64,000 bases of DNA from Pseudomonadota bacterium (GTDB lineage: Bacteria > Pseudomonadota > Alphaproteobacteria > Sphingomonadales > Sphingomonadaceae). The notes beneath the pieces are model-generated. The model searched no databases, was not told the DNA's origin, and saw only the letters and a program-made list of their open reading frames with translations. The position numbers and the translations under genes were made by a program. Position 1 is the first letter of the stretch; the number at the start of each line of letters is the position of its first letter. The stretch covers positions 1-64,000 of the forward strand of contig JAJZQN010000004.1 of the NCBI GenBank assembly GCA_021847605.1, read 5' to 3'. Shown here one piece after another: positions 26,183 through 35,318 of this stretch.

Positions 26183-27688
26183 ATGTCCGAGACGATCTTT
26201 CCCATTACCGACGCCATGCAGATTGCCGATGATGACGATGTGGCGGTGGCGCTGCATCCGCTGGAGGCAGGCCATACTGTGCGCGTGGGCGCCTATATGA
26301 TAACGCTGGGGCAGGATATTCCTGCCGGGCATAAATTCGCGCTGGTGCCGATCAAGACGGGTTCGGCGGTACGGCGATACCGGGCGCCCATCGGCATAGC
26401 GCAGGCCGACATTGCCGTTGGCGAGCATGTGCATAGCCATAATCTGCACACCGCGCTGGCGGGAGAGCGAGCCTATGCCTTTAGTGGAGAGAAGGTCGCC
26501 ACGGCGCAGGAGGCAGGGCCGGAGCGCCAGTTCATGGGCTATCGCCGCGCGGATGGAAGCGTGGGGACGCGCAACGAATTGTGGATTTTGCCCACGGTTG
26601 GCTGTGTCGGACGGCTGGGCGAGCGGCTGGCGGTGAGCGGCAACAGAATGGCAGCAGGGCGCATCGACGGGGTTCATGCGTTCAACCATCCCTTTGGCTG
26701 TTCGCAGTTGGGGGCGGATCTGGACGGGACCGCAGCGATCCTTGCATCTCTGGCGATGAACCCCAATGCGGGCGGCTTATTATTGCTGGGACTGGGGTGT
26801 GAGTCGAACCAGCTCGATGCGCTGCTGACGCGCATTCCCGAGGCGCGACGCGATCGGTTGCGGGTGGTGCGGGCGCAGTCGGAGAGCGATGAATTTGCGG
26901 CTGGTGAAGCGGCAATGGAAGAACTGATCGCGGTGATGGCGGCGGATGCGCGGACCCCTGCCCCGTTGTCCGACCTGCGGCTGGGCGTCAAATGCGGCGG
27001 GTCGGATGCCATGAGCGGCCTGACTGCCAATCCGTTGATCGGGCGGATGGCCGATGCCGTCACCGATGCAGGCGGCACCGCGATATTGACCGAGATACCG
27101 GAGATTTTCGGTGCCGAGACGCTGTTGCTGGAACGGGCGACAAGCCGGGATGTGTTCGATCGACTGTCGGCGCTGGTGAACGGGTTCAAGCGCTACTTCA
27201 TCGACCATGGCGAGCCGGTGTCGGAAAATCCCAGTCCCGGCAATATCGCGGGCGGGATCACCACGCTGGAGGAAAAATCGCTGGGCGCAGTGCAGAAGGG
27301 CGGTGTGGCACCGGTGAGCGATGTCATTCTCTATGGCGAGCGAGTGGCGCATACGGGCCTGACCGTGCTGGAAGCGCCGGGCAATGATGCGGTGTCGACA
27401 ACAGCGCTGGCCGCCGCCGGGGCGACCATCACCCTGTTTTCGACCGGACGCGGCACACCATTGGGCAGCCCGGTTCCTACGGTCAAGATCGCGTCCAACA
27501 GTGCGCTGGCGGACCGGAAGCCGGGCTGGATCGATTTCGATGCGGGGCAGGCGCTGAACATTGGCATGGATGCGGCGGCAGGCGCTCTGCTGGACCGGAT
27601 CGTCGCCATTGCCAGCGGCGAATCAGCCCGCAACGAAGCCAATGACGAGCGTGCCATCGGCATCTGGAAGCGCGGCGTTACGCTGTAA
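26183..27688 (+). CDS. uxaA: altronate dehydratase
   Basis: The protein has 501 residues from ATG 26183; ATG 26168 is also in frame, but TAGAGAA precedes 26183. An N-terminal SAF domain (about 20-110, with GHKFALVPI and GEHVHSHNL) is joined to the large UxaA/GarD catalytic domain. That domain has GYRRADGSVGTRNELWILPTVGC, NHPFGCSQLG, LGVKCGGSDAMSGLTANP and SENPSPGNIAGGITTLEEKS. It dehydrates D-altronate to 2-keto-3-deoxygluconate using iron. The reductase UxaB and the KDG enzymes are not in the window, so the pathway is only partly local. Confidence 0.93.
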   Translation: MSETIFPITDAMQIADDDDVAVALHPLEAGHTVRVGAYMITLGQDIPAGHKFALVPIKTGSAVRRYRAPIGIAQADIAVGEHVHSHNLHTALAGERAYAFSGEKVATAQEAGPERQFMGYRRADGSVGTRNELWILPTVGCVGRLGERLAVSGNRMAAGRIDGVHAFNHPFGCSQLGADLDGTAAILASLAMNPNAGGLLLLGLGCESNQLDALLTRIPEARRDRLRVVRAQSESDEFAAGEAAMEELIAVMAADARTPAPLSDLRLGVKCGGSDAMSGLTANPLIGRMADAVTDAGGTAILTEIPEIFGAETLLLERATSRDVFDRLSALVNGFKRYFIDHGEPVSENPSPGNIAGGITTLEEKSLGAVQKGGVAPVSDVILYGERVAHTGLTVLEAPGNDAVSTTALAAAGATITLFSTGRGTPLGSPVPTVKIASNSALADRKPGWIDFDAGQALNIGMDAAAGALLDRIVAIASGESARNEANDERAIGIWKRGVTL

Positions 27689-27694
27689 CGGCGG

Positions 27695-28096
27695 TCAATC
27701 CGCCCCCACCTGTGCCAGCCAGTCGGCGAGGTTATAATGATTGCTGACCCGCGCGATCATGCCATCGCGCAGGACGAAGAAGGCGCCGACACGCAGGCGG
27801 TATGTCTGGCCGGTGGCGGGCGGCAGATCGCCGTCGGTCAGCTTATATGTCCCGTCGAGCATGAATTCGGCGGCGGCGTGGCTGCCATCGGCCGAAGTCA
27901 GGAAGACCGGATCGGTCACCCGTTCGCTGTAGCAGCGGTTCATATGGTCGAGAAATTCGGCGAAGGCGGCCTTGCCCTGACGAACCGCGCCCTGGCTGGG
28001 TTCGTGGATCACATCGTCGGTCAGCAGCGCCAGCATGGCGGCGCTGTCACCCCGATTGAAGGCGTCATAATAAGCGGCGAGTAAAGCGGCGCTCAT
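27695..28096 (-). CDS. NTF2/SnoaL-like ketosteroid isomerase-related protein
   Basis: The protein has 133 residues, a single SnoaL/NTF2-like domain (LLAAYYDAFNRGDSAAMLALLTDDVIHEPSQG ... LRVGAFFVLRDGMIARVSNHYN), close to the ketosteroid isomerase-related group. The fold forms a cone-shaped pocket; the reaction is unknown. Its start overlaps the fghA stop by ATGA, so it is the last gene of the frmA-VOC-fghA cluster. A role linked to aldehyde detoxification is possible from context only. Confidence 0.8.
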   Translation of the reverse strand: MSAALLAAYYDAFNRGDSAAMLALLTDDVIHEPSQGAVRQGKAAFAEFLDHMNRCYSERVTDPVFLTSADGSHAAAEFMLDGTYKLTDGDLPPATGQTYRLRVGAFFVLRDGMIARVSNHYNLADWLAQVGAD

Positions 28097-28944
28097 GCTG
28101 CGCCCTCCCCGTTCAACCGGGCCGCATGCCAGTGCAGATGATCCGCCATGAAGGTGGAGATGAAATAATAGCTATGATCATAGCCATCGCGCAGCGTCAG
28201 CGTCAGGTCGATGCCCGCGTCAGAGCAAGCCGCGCGGAGCAGGTCGGGGCGCAATTCCTTTTCAAGGAATGAATCGGCCGCGCCCTGATCCACCAGCAGC
28301 GCATCGATCCGCGCGCCGTCCTCGATCAGGGCAACGGCATCGTGGCGGCGCCATGAGGCTGTGTCATCGCCCAGATAACCGCCCAGCGCCTTTTGCCCCC
28401 ATGGCACTTGCGATGGCGCGACGATGGGTGCGAAGGCGGAGGCAGCGCGGAATCGGTCGGGGAAGGTGAGGCCGATGGTCAGCGCGCCATGGCCGCCCAT
28501 GGAATGGCCCATGATCGATTGCCGGTCCATGTCGGCGGGAAATTCCGCACCAATCAGGGCCGGCAATTCCTCGGTCACATAGGTCCACATCTTATAGTGG
28601 CGGGCGAAGGGTTCCTCTGTCGCATCGACATAGAAGCCAGCGCCAAGGCCGAAATCATAGGCGCCATCGGGATCGTCGGCGACGCCCTCTCCGCGCGGAG
28701 AGGTATCCGGCGCGACGAAGATCAGGCCGAGTTCCGCGCAGGCGCGGCGAAATTCACCCTTTTCGGTTACATTGGCGTGCGTGCAGGTCAGGCCGGACAG
28801 ATACCAGACGACCGGCAGCTTCGCGCCGGGGGCATGGGGTGGGACATAGACGGAGAAGGTCATGTCCGTGCCGGTTGCGGTGGAGGCGTGACGATAGACG
28901 CCCTGCGTACCGCCAAAGGCGGTTGCGGTGGAGAGGGTTTCCAT
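28093..28944 (-). CDS. fghA: S-formylglutathione hydrolase
   Basis: The protein has 283 residues from ATG 28944, which overlaps the stop of the VOC gene. It is an alpha/beta hydrolase of the esterase D family: VVWYLSGLTCTHANVTEKGEFR near the start, the nucleophile in GHSMGGHGAL, the acid in LVDQGAADSFLEK and the His in DGYDHSYYFIST. It hydrolyses S-formylglutathione to formate and glutathione in the cytoplasm, the second step after FrmA. The ATGA overlaps on both sides indicate translational coupling. Confidence 0.95.
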   Translation of the reverse strand: METLSTATAFGGTQGVYRHASTATGTDMTFSVYVPPHAPGAKLPVVWYLSGLTCTHANVTEKGEFRRACAELGLIFVAPDTSPRGEGVADDPDGAYDFGLGAGFYVDATEEPFARHYKMWTYVTEELPALIGAEFPADMDRQSIMGHSMGGHGALTIGLTFPDRFRAASAFAPIVAPSQVPWGQKALGGYLGDDTASWRRHDAVALIEDGARIDALLVDQGAADSFLEKELRPDLLRAACSDAGIDLTLTLRDGYDHSYYFISTFMADHLHWHAARLNGEGAA

Positions 28945-29324
28945 CAGGCGGGCCTGTACACGCCGCACAGCTTGTTGCCGGCGGGGTCGCGCAGATAGGC
29001 AAGGTAGAGCGGGCCGACGGGGCTGTCGCGCAGGCCCGGCGGATCTTCGCAAGTTGCGCCGCCAGCGGCAACGCCCGCAGCATGCCAGGCATCGGCCTGC
29101 CCCTCAGAGGTCATGGTAAAACCGACCGTACCACCATTGGCGTGGCAGGCGGGTTGCCCGTCGATGGGCGTCGTCACCATGAACATGGCGCCGCCGTGGA
29201 GATAGATGAGCCGCCCCTTTTCATCGCGGACCGCAGGCGAGGCACCGAGCGTGGCAAACAGCGCGTCGTAAAAGGCCTGCGAGGCGGCCATGTCGTTGCT
29301 GCCAAGCATGACGTGGGTGAACAT
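28944..29324 (-). CDS. VOC (glyoxalase/bleomycin resistance fold) protein
   Basis: The protein has 126 residues, a vicinal oxygen chelate fold: FTHVMLGSNDMAASQAFYDALFATLG at the start and YLAYLRDPAGNKLCGVYRPA at the end, with a possible metal His at position 4. Such small VOC proteins are often encoded next to S-formylglutathione hydrolase in Proteobacteria, but their activity is not settled. It is coupled to fghA by overlapping codons, and it is separated from frmA by 234 bp that hold a repeated element and a hairpin. Confidence 0.85.
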   Translation of the reverse strand: MFTHVMLGSNDMAASQAFYDALFATLGASPAVRDEKGRLIYLHGGAMFMVTTPIDGQPACHANGGTVGFTMTSEGQADAWHAAGVAAGGATCEDPPGLRDSPVGPLYLAYLRDPAGNKLCGVYRPA

Positions 29325-29393
29325 GGGTCTATTTCCTCTCGATCATCGAGCATCGGCGGTTGATTCGGGAAGGGCGATGTTGGAACGTTCGGC

Positions 29394-29422
29394 CTTAGCT
29401 TCCCATATTTCCCGGCGATTTT
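29394..29422 (+). repeat. intergenic 29-bp element, copy 1
   Basis: The sequence CTTAGCTTCCCATATTTCCC continues to 29422 and recurs at 59014-59042 with 28 of 29 bases identical; weaker similarity continues about 30 bases to the right. It contains TTCCC twice. Here it lies upstream of the VOC gene and downstream of frmA. Confidence 0.75.
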
Positions 29423-29470
29423 GTAATTAGGTTACTCTGTCGTGAAATTTTCGAATATTGGCGAGCGAAC

Positions 29471-29514
29471 ACGGAACGGTGAGTGCGCTATCATGTTCAT
29501 CACCACCGTTCCGT
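29471..29514. repeat. perfect 11-bp inverted repeat between frmA and VOC gene
   Basis: ACGGAACGGTG (29471-29481) pairs exactly with 29504-29514 across 22 bases. It has no T-run on either side, so it is not a standard terminator. It could be an operator pair or a transcript-processing hairpin in the frmA-VOC intergenic RNA. Confidence 0.55.
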
Positions 29515-29558
29515 AGGAAAGCCAAATTTATCGGCCGTCCGCGCACCATCATTCGGGC

Positions 29559-30668
29559 TTAAAAGACGACGACGCTACGGATGCTTTCGCCCGCATGCAT
29601 GAGGTCGAAACCCTTGTTGATCTCTTCCAGAGAGAGGACATGGGTGATCATGGGATCAATCTCGATCTTGCCGTTCATATACCAGTCGACGATCTTGGGC
29701 ACATCGGTCCGGCCCTTGGCGCCGCCAAAGGCGCTGCCCTTCCACACGCGGCCGGTGACGAGCTGGAACGGGCGGGTCGAGATTTCCTTGCCTGCTTCCG
29801 CCACGCCGATGATGATGCTTTCGCCCCAGCCACGATGGCAGGCTTCCAGCGCGGTCCGCATGACGCCGGTATTGCCGGTGCAGTCGAACGTATAATCCGC
29901 GCCGCCATCCGTCAGGGCGACCAGATGCTGTACGATGTCGCCATCGATCTTGTTGGGATTGACGAAATGGGTCATGCCGAAGCGGCGGCCCCATTCTTCC
30001 TTATCGTCATTGATGTCGACGCCCACGATCATGTCGGCCCCCACCATCTTTGCGCCCTGAATGACGTTGAGACCGATGCCGCCCAGGCCGAAGATGATGA
30101 CGTTGGAGCCGGGCGTGACCTTCGCCGTCTTGACCACGGCACCGACGCCGGTGGTGACGCCGCAACCGATATAACAGCTCTTGTCGAAGGGTGCGTCCTC
30201 CCGGATTTTCGCGACGGCGATGTTGGGCAATACGGTAAAGTTGGAGAAGGTGGAGCAGCCCATATAGTGGAAGATCGGCTGGCCCTTGTAACTGAAACGG
30301 GTCGTGCCATCGGGCATCAGCCCCTTGCCCTGCGTCGCGCGGATCGCGGTGCAGAGGTTGGTCTTGCCCGACAGGCAGCTTTTGCACTGGCGGCATTCGG
30401 GGGTGTAGAGCGGGATGACGTGATCGCCGGGCTTCACCGAGGTGACACCGGGGCCGACTTCGCGCACGATGCCCGCACCTTCATGGCCCAGGATCGAGGG
30501 AAAAATGCCCTCGCTGTCGAAGCCATCGAGCGTATAGGCGTCGGTATGGCAGATGCCGGTCGCCATGATTTCGACCAGCACTTCGCCGGCCTTTGGTCCT
30601 TCCAGATCGACTTCCACGATTTCCAGCGGCTTTTTGGCTTCGAATGCGACGGCGGCGCGGGTCTTCAT
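29559..30668 (-). CDS. frmA: S-(hydroxymethyl)glutathione dehydrogenase / class III alcohol dehydrogenase
   Basis: The protein has 369 residues from ATG 30668 with AAGGAG upstream. It is a zinc-dependent class III ADH. The catalytic zinc region is [14 protein letters not shown] and [13 protein letters not shown], the structural zinc cysteines are in [17 protein letters not shown], and the NAD-binding turn is [16 protein letters not shown]. It oxidises S-hydroxymethylglutathione, made from formaldehyde and glutathione, to S-formylglutathione with NAD. Genes for the next step lie downstream on the same strand. A LysR gene is divergent, 105 bp away. Confidence 0.96.
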   Translation of the reverse strand: MKTRAAVAFEAKKPLEIVEVDLEGPKAGEVLVEIMATGICHTDAYTLDGFDSEGIFPSILGHEGAGIVREVGPGVTSVKPGDHVIPLYTPECRQCKSCLSGKTNLCTAIRATQGKGLMPDGTTRFSYKGQPIFHYMGCSTFSNFTVLPNIAVAKIREDAPFDKSCYIGCGVTTGVGAVVKTAKVTPGSNVIIFGLGGIGLNVIQGAKMVGADMIVGVDINDDKEEWGRRFGMTHFVNPNKIDGDIVQHLVALTDGGADYTFDCTGNTGVMRTALEACHRGWGESIIIGVAEAGKEISTRPFQLVTGRVWKGSAFGGAKGRTDVPKIVDWYMNGKIEIDPMITHVLSLEEINKGFDLMHAGESIRSVVVF

Positions 30669-30773
30669 GGAATAATCTCCTTGGGCTGGGTGCCTTTGCC
30701 TGACGTCTAGCAATATCCCTGTCATGCGATAAGGAAGCATTTTAGCAATTCATTATGGCCATATGGGGATAAT

Positions 30774-31655
30774 ATGCGCGGGTGGGACGGGGTCGACGAA
30801 TTTGTCGCGGTGGCGACCACCGGCAGTTTCAAGGGCGGCGCGGATGCACTGGGCCTGTCCACCACCCATATGAGCCGGGCGATCGCGCGGCTGGAGGGGC
30901 GCGTGCAGCGACCGCTGTTCCACCGTACGACGCGCAGCGTACGGCTGACCGATACGGGGCGGCTTTTCTACGATCATTGCCGACGGATCGTGACGGAACG
31001 GGACGAGGCAATCGCGTTGGTGAGCGAGGGCGCGGAACCGCAGGGGGAGTTGCGGCTGACCTGTTCGACGGCGATGGGCGAGCGGTTCATCGCGCCGATC
31101 GTGCGCCGCTTTGCCACGCGCCATGCCCGGTTGAACGTCACCATCGAATTGACCAATCGCCTCGTCGATCTGATCGGGGAAGGATATGACATCGCGATCC
31201 GCACCGGCACGCTGGCGGACAGCAGCCTGATCGGCGCGCGGATCGCGTCGCGCACCCTCTATACCTGTGCCGCCCCCGCCTATCTGGCGGAACGGGGCGT
31301 GCCGAACGGGATAGGCGATCTATCCCATCACGATTGTCTGATCGGCACATCGACCAGTTGGCAGTTTCGGTCATGGGGGCGCGTCGAACAGTTCCGGCCC
31401 AAGGGACGATGGCGGTGCAACAGCGGCGCGGCGCTGGTCGATGCGGCGCTGGCGGGGATGGGCATATGCCAGCTGCCCGAATTTTACGTGCTGCCCCATA
31501 TCGCAACCGGCGCGCTGGTGCCTCTGCTCGCCGATTTCGCGATGGAGGATGAGCCAATCTGGGCGGTCTATCCACAGCGACGGCATTTATTGCCAAAGAT
31601 CAGTGGATTGATCGACGTTCTTCGCGCGGAATTGCCGATTGCCCTGTCGGCGTGA
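30774..31655 (+). CDS. LysR-family regulator divergent from frmA
   Basis: The protein has 293 residues. The helix-turn-helix is FVAVATTGSFKGGADALGLSTTHMSRAIARLEG, followed by the substrate-binding-like domain (LTCSTAMGERFIAPIVRRFATRH, DLIGEGYDIAIRTGTL). Its position back-to-back with frmA suggests control of formaldehyde detoxification, in the way FrmR does in enterobacteria with an unrelated protein. No obvious dyad was recognised in the gap, and the ligand is unknown. Confidence 0.88.
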   Translation: MRGWDGVDEFVAVATTGSFKGGADALGLSTTHMSRAIARLEGRVQRPLFHRTTRSVRLTDTGRLFYDHCRRIVTERDEAIALVSEGAEPQGELRLTCSTAMGERFIAPIVRRFATRHARLNVTIELTNRLVDLIGEGYDIAIRTGTLADSSLIGARIASRTLYTCAAPAYLAERGVPNGIGDLSHHDCLIGTSTSWQFRSWGRVEQFRPKGRWRCNSGAALVDAALAGMGICQLPEFYVLPHIATGALVPLLADFAMEDEPIWAVYPQRRHLLPKISGLIDVLRAELPIALSA

Positions 31656-31692
31656 GGCCTGTCCCTTACCAAAATGGCCTCAGACCTTAGCT

Positions 31693-31711
31693 GCTAATGC
31701 GATTGACTCTC
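31693..31711. promoter_or_regulatory. Fur-box-like sequence
   Basis: GCTAATGCGATTGACTCTC matches the classical 19-bp Fur box at 12 positions by eye. It lies 48-66 bp before a DUF3649-PepSY-DUF3325 operon, a gene set typically induced by low iron. Confidence 0.5.
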
Positions 31712-31758
31712 ATGCACCTGATCCGTACCGGGCGGATGGTACAGGGACATGAATTTCA

Positions 31759-32109
31759 ATGCTTGATCTTATCCGTCGCGCAAGGCCGGTTACGGCCAGC
31801 GATGCCCAGCGCGCCGCACGTCGCGCTTATGGCGGCTGGCGCTATCGGGCGAATGTCGCCGCACGCACCGTTGCCGGAACGCTGGGCGCCTATGGCGTGG
31901 CGGCGCTGACCGCCGCGATGCTGGCGCGGACCTTGCCCATGAGCCGGGTGGAGGCGGTGACGAGCGCAACGATGATCGCCTATCTGGTGGGACCGGCAGT
32001 GACGATATGGGCCTTTCTGGCGCGGGGACCAGTGCGGGCCTTGGGCGGCGTGAGCGCCCTGATGGCGGCATTGGCGCTGATCGCGCATCTGGCGGGGCAA
32101 CCGGCATGA
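31759..32109 (+). CDS. DUF3649-type inner-membrane protein
   Basis: The protein has 116 residues with three hydrophobic segments (about 33-58, 66-88 and 91-112). Its length and position directly before a PepSY-TM protein fit the DUF3649 family of putative iron-uptake accessory proteins. The function is unknown. The stop overlaps the next start by ATGA, so the three genes 31759-33931 are translated as a coupled set. Confidence 0.75.
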   Translation: MLDLIRRARPVTASDAQRAARRAYGGWRYRANVAARTVAGTLGAYGVAALTAAMLARTLPMSRVEAVTSATMIAYLVGPAVTIWAFLARGPVRALGGVSALMAALALIAHLAGQPA

Positions 32110-33605
32110 GCGCGATCCGCGAAGGTACGCGGCAGAGCATGGCCTGGCTGCATGGATGGGCCGGGCTGTTGCTGGGCCATGTCCTGTTCATCATGTGCCT
32201 GACCGGCACACTGTCCGTCTTCAAGCCCGAGATCAGCCGGTGGATGCGCCCGGAAGCGAGCGCGCAGGCCAGCCCGGCGGCTGCAATGATAGCCGCGACC
32301 GGCTGGCTGTCGCGCAATACGACCGGATCGACCGGATGGTATCTGACCGCGCCGGACGACCGATCCAATGTGGTCGAGGCGAGCTATGACAGCGGCGGTC
32401 AATATCGCACGCAGGCGCTCGATCCGGTGAGCGGTGCGCCGCTGGAGCGGGATACGATCGGCGGCGAATTCTTTTATCGCATGCATTTTGAATTGCAGGT
32501 GCCTTATCCATGGGGGCGGTTGCTGGCATCCTTTGCGGCGATGGCCATGCTGGTCGCGCTGGTGACGGGCGTGATCGCGCATAAGCGCATCTTCAAGGAC
32601 ATCTTCACCTTTCGCCCGGCCAAGGGGCAACGGTCCTGGCTGGACGGGCATAATGCGCTGGGCGTGCTGGCCCTGCCGTTCCACATCATGATCACCTTCA
32701 CTGGCATATTGACGCTGGCGTCGCTGAACCTGCCCTGGGGCATGGTGTCGGCCTATGGCGAGGATCTGCCGACGTTATACACCGATCTGGTCCCCGGCGC
32801 GGTGTCGCGGGTGGCGACCGGAGAGAAGGTGCCGCTGGCGCCGATGGCGCCCATGCTGGCGGCGGCGCAGAAGCATTTCGGCGGGGCGGAGATCGCCCGC
32901 GTCTATGTCTTCAACCCCGGTGACAGCGCAGCAGTGGTGACGGTCTATCCATCGGAGCGGGGCGTGATCGGCTATCTGCCCGGCGAGATCAGTTTCGATG
33001 GCGCGACCGGCAAAATATTGAAAGCATGGACCGAAAACCGGACGGGCATTCGCACATACCAGACCATTTACGGGCTGCACATGGCGCATTTCGCGCCATC
33101 GGTGACGCGATGGCTCTATTTTCTGGGCGGTGGCATGCTGACCATGGCGATCGGCACAGGCATGATCCTGTGGATCGTCAAGCGGCGGGAGCGGACACCG
33201 CTGAGCTGGGGTAATCGGGTGCTGGAGCGGATCAACGCCGGCATCATCGGCGGCGTGCCGGTGGCGGCGGTCGCCTATCTGATCGCCAACCGCCTGTTGC
33301 CCCTGGATATGGCCGCGCGGCCGGACGCGGAAATAGCGGTATCGATGTGGACGGGAGCGGCGTGCCTGATCATCGGGCTGGTGTTGCGCCCGGCATGGGC
33401 ATGGCCGCTGCTGCTCAGCCTGCTGGCGCTGGGATGTGCGAGCGCGGCGGCGATGGGACCGATCTGGTCGACCGATCCGGTAATCATGGCGGTCAATCTG
33501 GCGTTGCTGCTACTGGCGGCTATGGTCGTGCCTACCCTGATGCGGCAGGTGCAGCGATTGCGCGCACCGGCGCCGACTCCCAAGCGGCGGAGGGCGGCGG
33601 CATGA
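32106..33605 (+). CDS. PepSY-associated transmembrane protein (iron-regulated membrane protein)
   Basis: The protein has 499 residues from the ATG overlapping the upstream stop. It starts with the PepSY-TM pattern MAWLHGWAGLLLGHVLFIMCLTGTLSVF. It has a periplasmic region with a PepSY-like half (SYDSGGQYRTQALDPVSG), more helices at about 155-178 and 200-225, a second periplasmic stretch, and four further helices toward the C-terminus. Relatives are iron-regulated and are thought to be ferric-siderophore reductases in the inner membrane; His residues in helices such as HGWAGLL and LHMAHF fit haem or metal ligands. No receptor gene is adjacent. Confidence 0.85.
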   Translation: MSAIREGTRQSMAWLHGWAGLLLGHVLFIMCLTGTLSVFKPEISRWMRPEASAQASPAAAMIAATGWLSRNTTGSTGWYLTAPDDRSNVVEASYDSGGQYRTQALDPVSGAPLERDTIGGEFFYRMHFELQVPYPWGRLLASFAAMAMLVALVTGVIAHKRIFKDIFTFRPAKGQRSWLDGHNALGVLALPFHIMITFTGILTLASLNLPWGMVSAYGEDLPTLYTDLVPGAVSRVATGEKVPLAPMAPMLAAAQKHFGGAEIARVYVFNPGDSAAVVTVYPSERGVIGYLPGEISFDGATGKILKAWTENRTGIRTYQTIYGLHMAHFAPSVTRWLYFLGGGMLTMAIGTGMILWIVKRRERTPLSWGNRVLERINAGIIGGVPVAAVAYLIANRLLPLDMAARPDAEIAVSMWTGAACLIIGLVLRPAWAWPLLLSLLALGCASAAAMGPIWSTDPVIMAVNLALLLLAAMVVPTLMRQVQRLRAPAPTPKRRRAAA

Positions 33606-33931
33606 GCATGATGATGGCAGGATTGCTGTATCTGGGCCTGTTCGCGCTGGCGGCAGCGATGCAGCGGCATCGCAAGGCGCTTGCCGGACCATGGCATGGC
33701 CCGACATGGGCGCCGCTGCTGGCGCCGGGCGGATGGGCGTTGCTGGGCCTGTCGTTGTTGCCGGTGGTGGCGCGATGGGACAATGGCGTGGCGCTGGTCA
33801 GTTGGGTCGGGTTGCTGACCGTGGCGGGCGCGCTGATCCTGCTGGGGCTGACCTATCGCCCGCACTGGCTGTCGCGCGGGCTGATCGTGGCGATAGCGAT
33901 ACTGATATTGGGGCTGATCTTGCCCCGTTGA
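33602..33931 (+). CDS. DUF3325-type small membrane protein
   Basis: The protein has 109 residues starting at the ATG that overlaps the PepSY gene stop. It has three to four hydrophobic segments (3-19, 40-56, 63-83, 91-107). It matches the DUF3325 family by size, topology and place in the DUF3649-PepSY-DUF3325 order. The function is unknown. It ends 4 bp before the convergent histidine kinase stop. Confidence 0.75.
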   Translation: MSMMMAGLLYLGLFALAAAMQRHRKALAGPWHGPTWAPLLAPGGWALLGLSLLPVVARWDNGVALVSWVGLLTVAGALILLGLTYRPHWLSRGLIVAIAILILGLILPR

Positions 33932-33935
33932 GCCA

Positions 33936-35318
33936 TCAGGCCTTCATATCGATGGTGGCGATCAGGCCGCCATCCTCCGCATTGCGCAGGCGTACCGCCG
34001 CATCGAAGCTGAGCGCCAGCGAGCGCGCGATGGTCAGGCCGATGCCGGTGCCGGGACGACCGCCGGGCTGGCTGCTGGTACCACGGGTGAAAGGCTCGAA
34101 CATCTGGTCAAGCTGATCGGCGGGGATGCCGGGACCATGATCGCGGACATGGATCATCAGGCGCCCGGCGCTGCGCGCGCAGCTGATTTCCGCGCAACCG
34201 CCATAGCGCACGGCATTGTCGACCAGATTGCCGATACAGCGCGTGAGCGCATTGGGCTTCACCCGAACGGTGCCGCCACAGCCATTGGTGAAGCTGACCG
34301 GAGAACCCAGTTCCTCGGCATCCTCGGCCATGCTGGCAAGCAGGGAGTCGATGTCGATGGACGACCATAGCTCCTGCGCCTCCGTACTGCTGGCAAGGTC
34401 CAGCCCTTCGCGGACCAGCCGTTGCATGGCGGCATGATCCTGAAGCAGACGGGCGCGCAATTCCTCATTCTCCACCAGTTCAAGGCGCAGGCGCAGGCGG
34501 GTGAGCGGGGTTTGCAGATCATGACTGATCGCGGCGAGCAACTGGGTGCGTTCCTGAAACCCCTCGCGCACGCGGCGTTGCATGAGGTTGAAGGTCGACA
34601 GGGCGGCGCGCACCTCTTCCGGGCCGCGTTCGGGAATTTCCTCCGGGTCCATCGATACAGAGAAGGCTTCGGCCGCCTGCTCCAGACGGCGCAACGGTTT
34701 CGACACGGATCGCGCGACCAATATGCCAAGGCCCGCGGAAGCGGTGATGATGACGATGAGATAGAGGGGGTTGAGGATACGATGCCCCGGCGGCTTGGCC
34801 ATGCGCGGGAAGGTGAGCGCCATGGCCCGGCGCTGACCCCCTATATCGGTGAAGCGCACGATCCAGCAATCGGGACGCGGCGCGTCGATGACGCCGGCGG
34901 CGCGATCCTTCTGGTCATTATGGCCGGGGAAACAGAGGCCGACCGGGACCTGTCCAGCTTCCGGTTGGGACTGGATACCAAAACGCTCTGCCAGCGATTG
35001 CTGGAGGTCGGAGTCCGGTTCGCTGAGTGCCACCCCTTCCGGCGCGGGATAGGCGCCGACGATATTATGCGCTTCCATCATCTCTTCGACATGACGGGGA
35101 TCACGGCGAAGGCGGGCGGCGATGTCCACGGCGCTGGCAACCACACGGCCACGCCGGATGCGCTCAAAATCATGCCAGCGCGCCTGTTCCGACACCATCA
35201 GGGCGATGATCGCGGCGATCGACATGCCGAGCGTCAGCGTGACGAAAATCTGCCCGGCCATCGAACGGAAAAAGCCCGGCACCCGGCGCGCGGTGGCGAT
35301 GAGGAAAGCGGGCGTCAT
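33936..35318 (-). CDS. sensor histidine kinase, EnvZ/OmpR-type
   Basis: The protein has 460 residues. TM1 is about 24-44, a periplasmic sensor loop runs to 183, TM2 is 184-203, then a HAMP domain (SVSKPLRRLEQAAEAFS). The kinase core has His266 in AAISHDLQTPLTRLRLRLEL, the N-box NLVDNAVRYGG, and the G-boxes DHGPGIP and GTGIGLTIARS. It forms a pair with the response regulator at 35315 (4-bp overlap) and lies beside a divergent RND pump, so it probably senses envelope stress or pump substrates. The cysteines in its sensor loop (VGLCFPG, RPDCWIV) may form a disulfide. Confidence 0.9.
   Translation of the reverse strand: MTPAFLIATARRVPGFFRSMAGQIFVTLTLGMSIAAIIALMVSEQARWHDFERIRRGRVVASAVDIAARLRRDPRHVEEMMEAHNIVGAYPAPEGVALSEPDSDLQQSLAERFGIQSQPEAGQVPVGLCFPGHNDQKDRAAGVIDAPRPDCWIVRFTDIGGQRRAMALTFPRMAKPPGHRILNPLYLIVIITASAGLGILVARSVSKPLRRLEQAAEAFSVSMDPEEIPERGPEEVRAALSTFNLMQRRVREGFQERTQLLAAISHDLQTPLTRLRLRLELVENEELRARLLQDHAAMQRLVREGLDLASSTEAQELWSSIDIDSLLASMAEDAEELGSPVSFTNGCGGTVRVKPNALTRCIGNLVDNAVRYGGCAEISCARSAGRLMIHVRDHGPGIPADQLDQMFEPFTRGTSSQPGGRPGTGIGLTIARSLALSFDAAVRLRNAEDGGLIATIDMKA

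Noticed and set aside
26114-26689. N-terminal extension of the uronate isomerase frame
   Set aside because: It runs over the LacI operator and the uxaA coding region. ATG 26113 has AGGAG at good distance and gives the normal family length.
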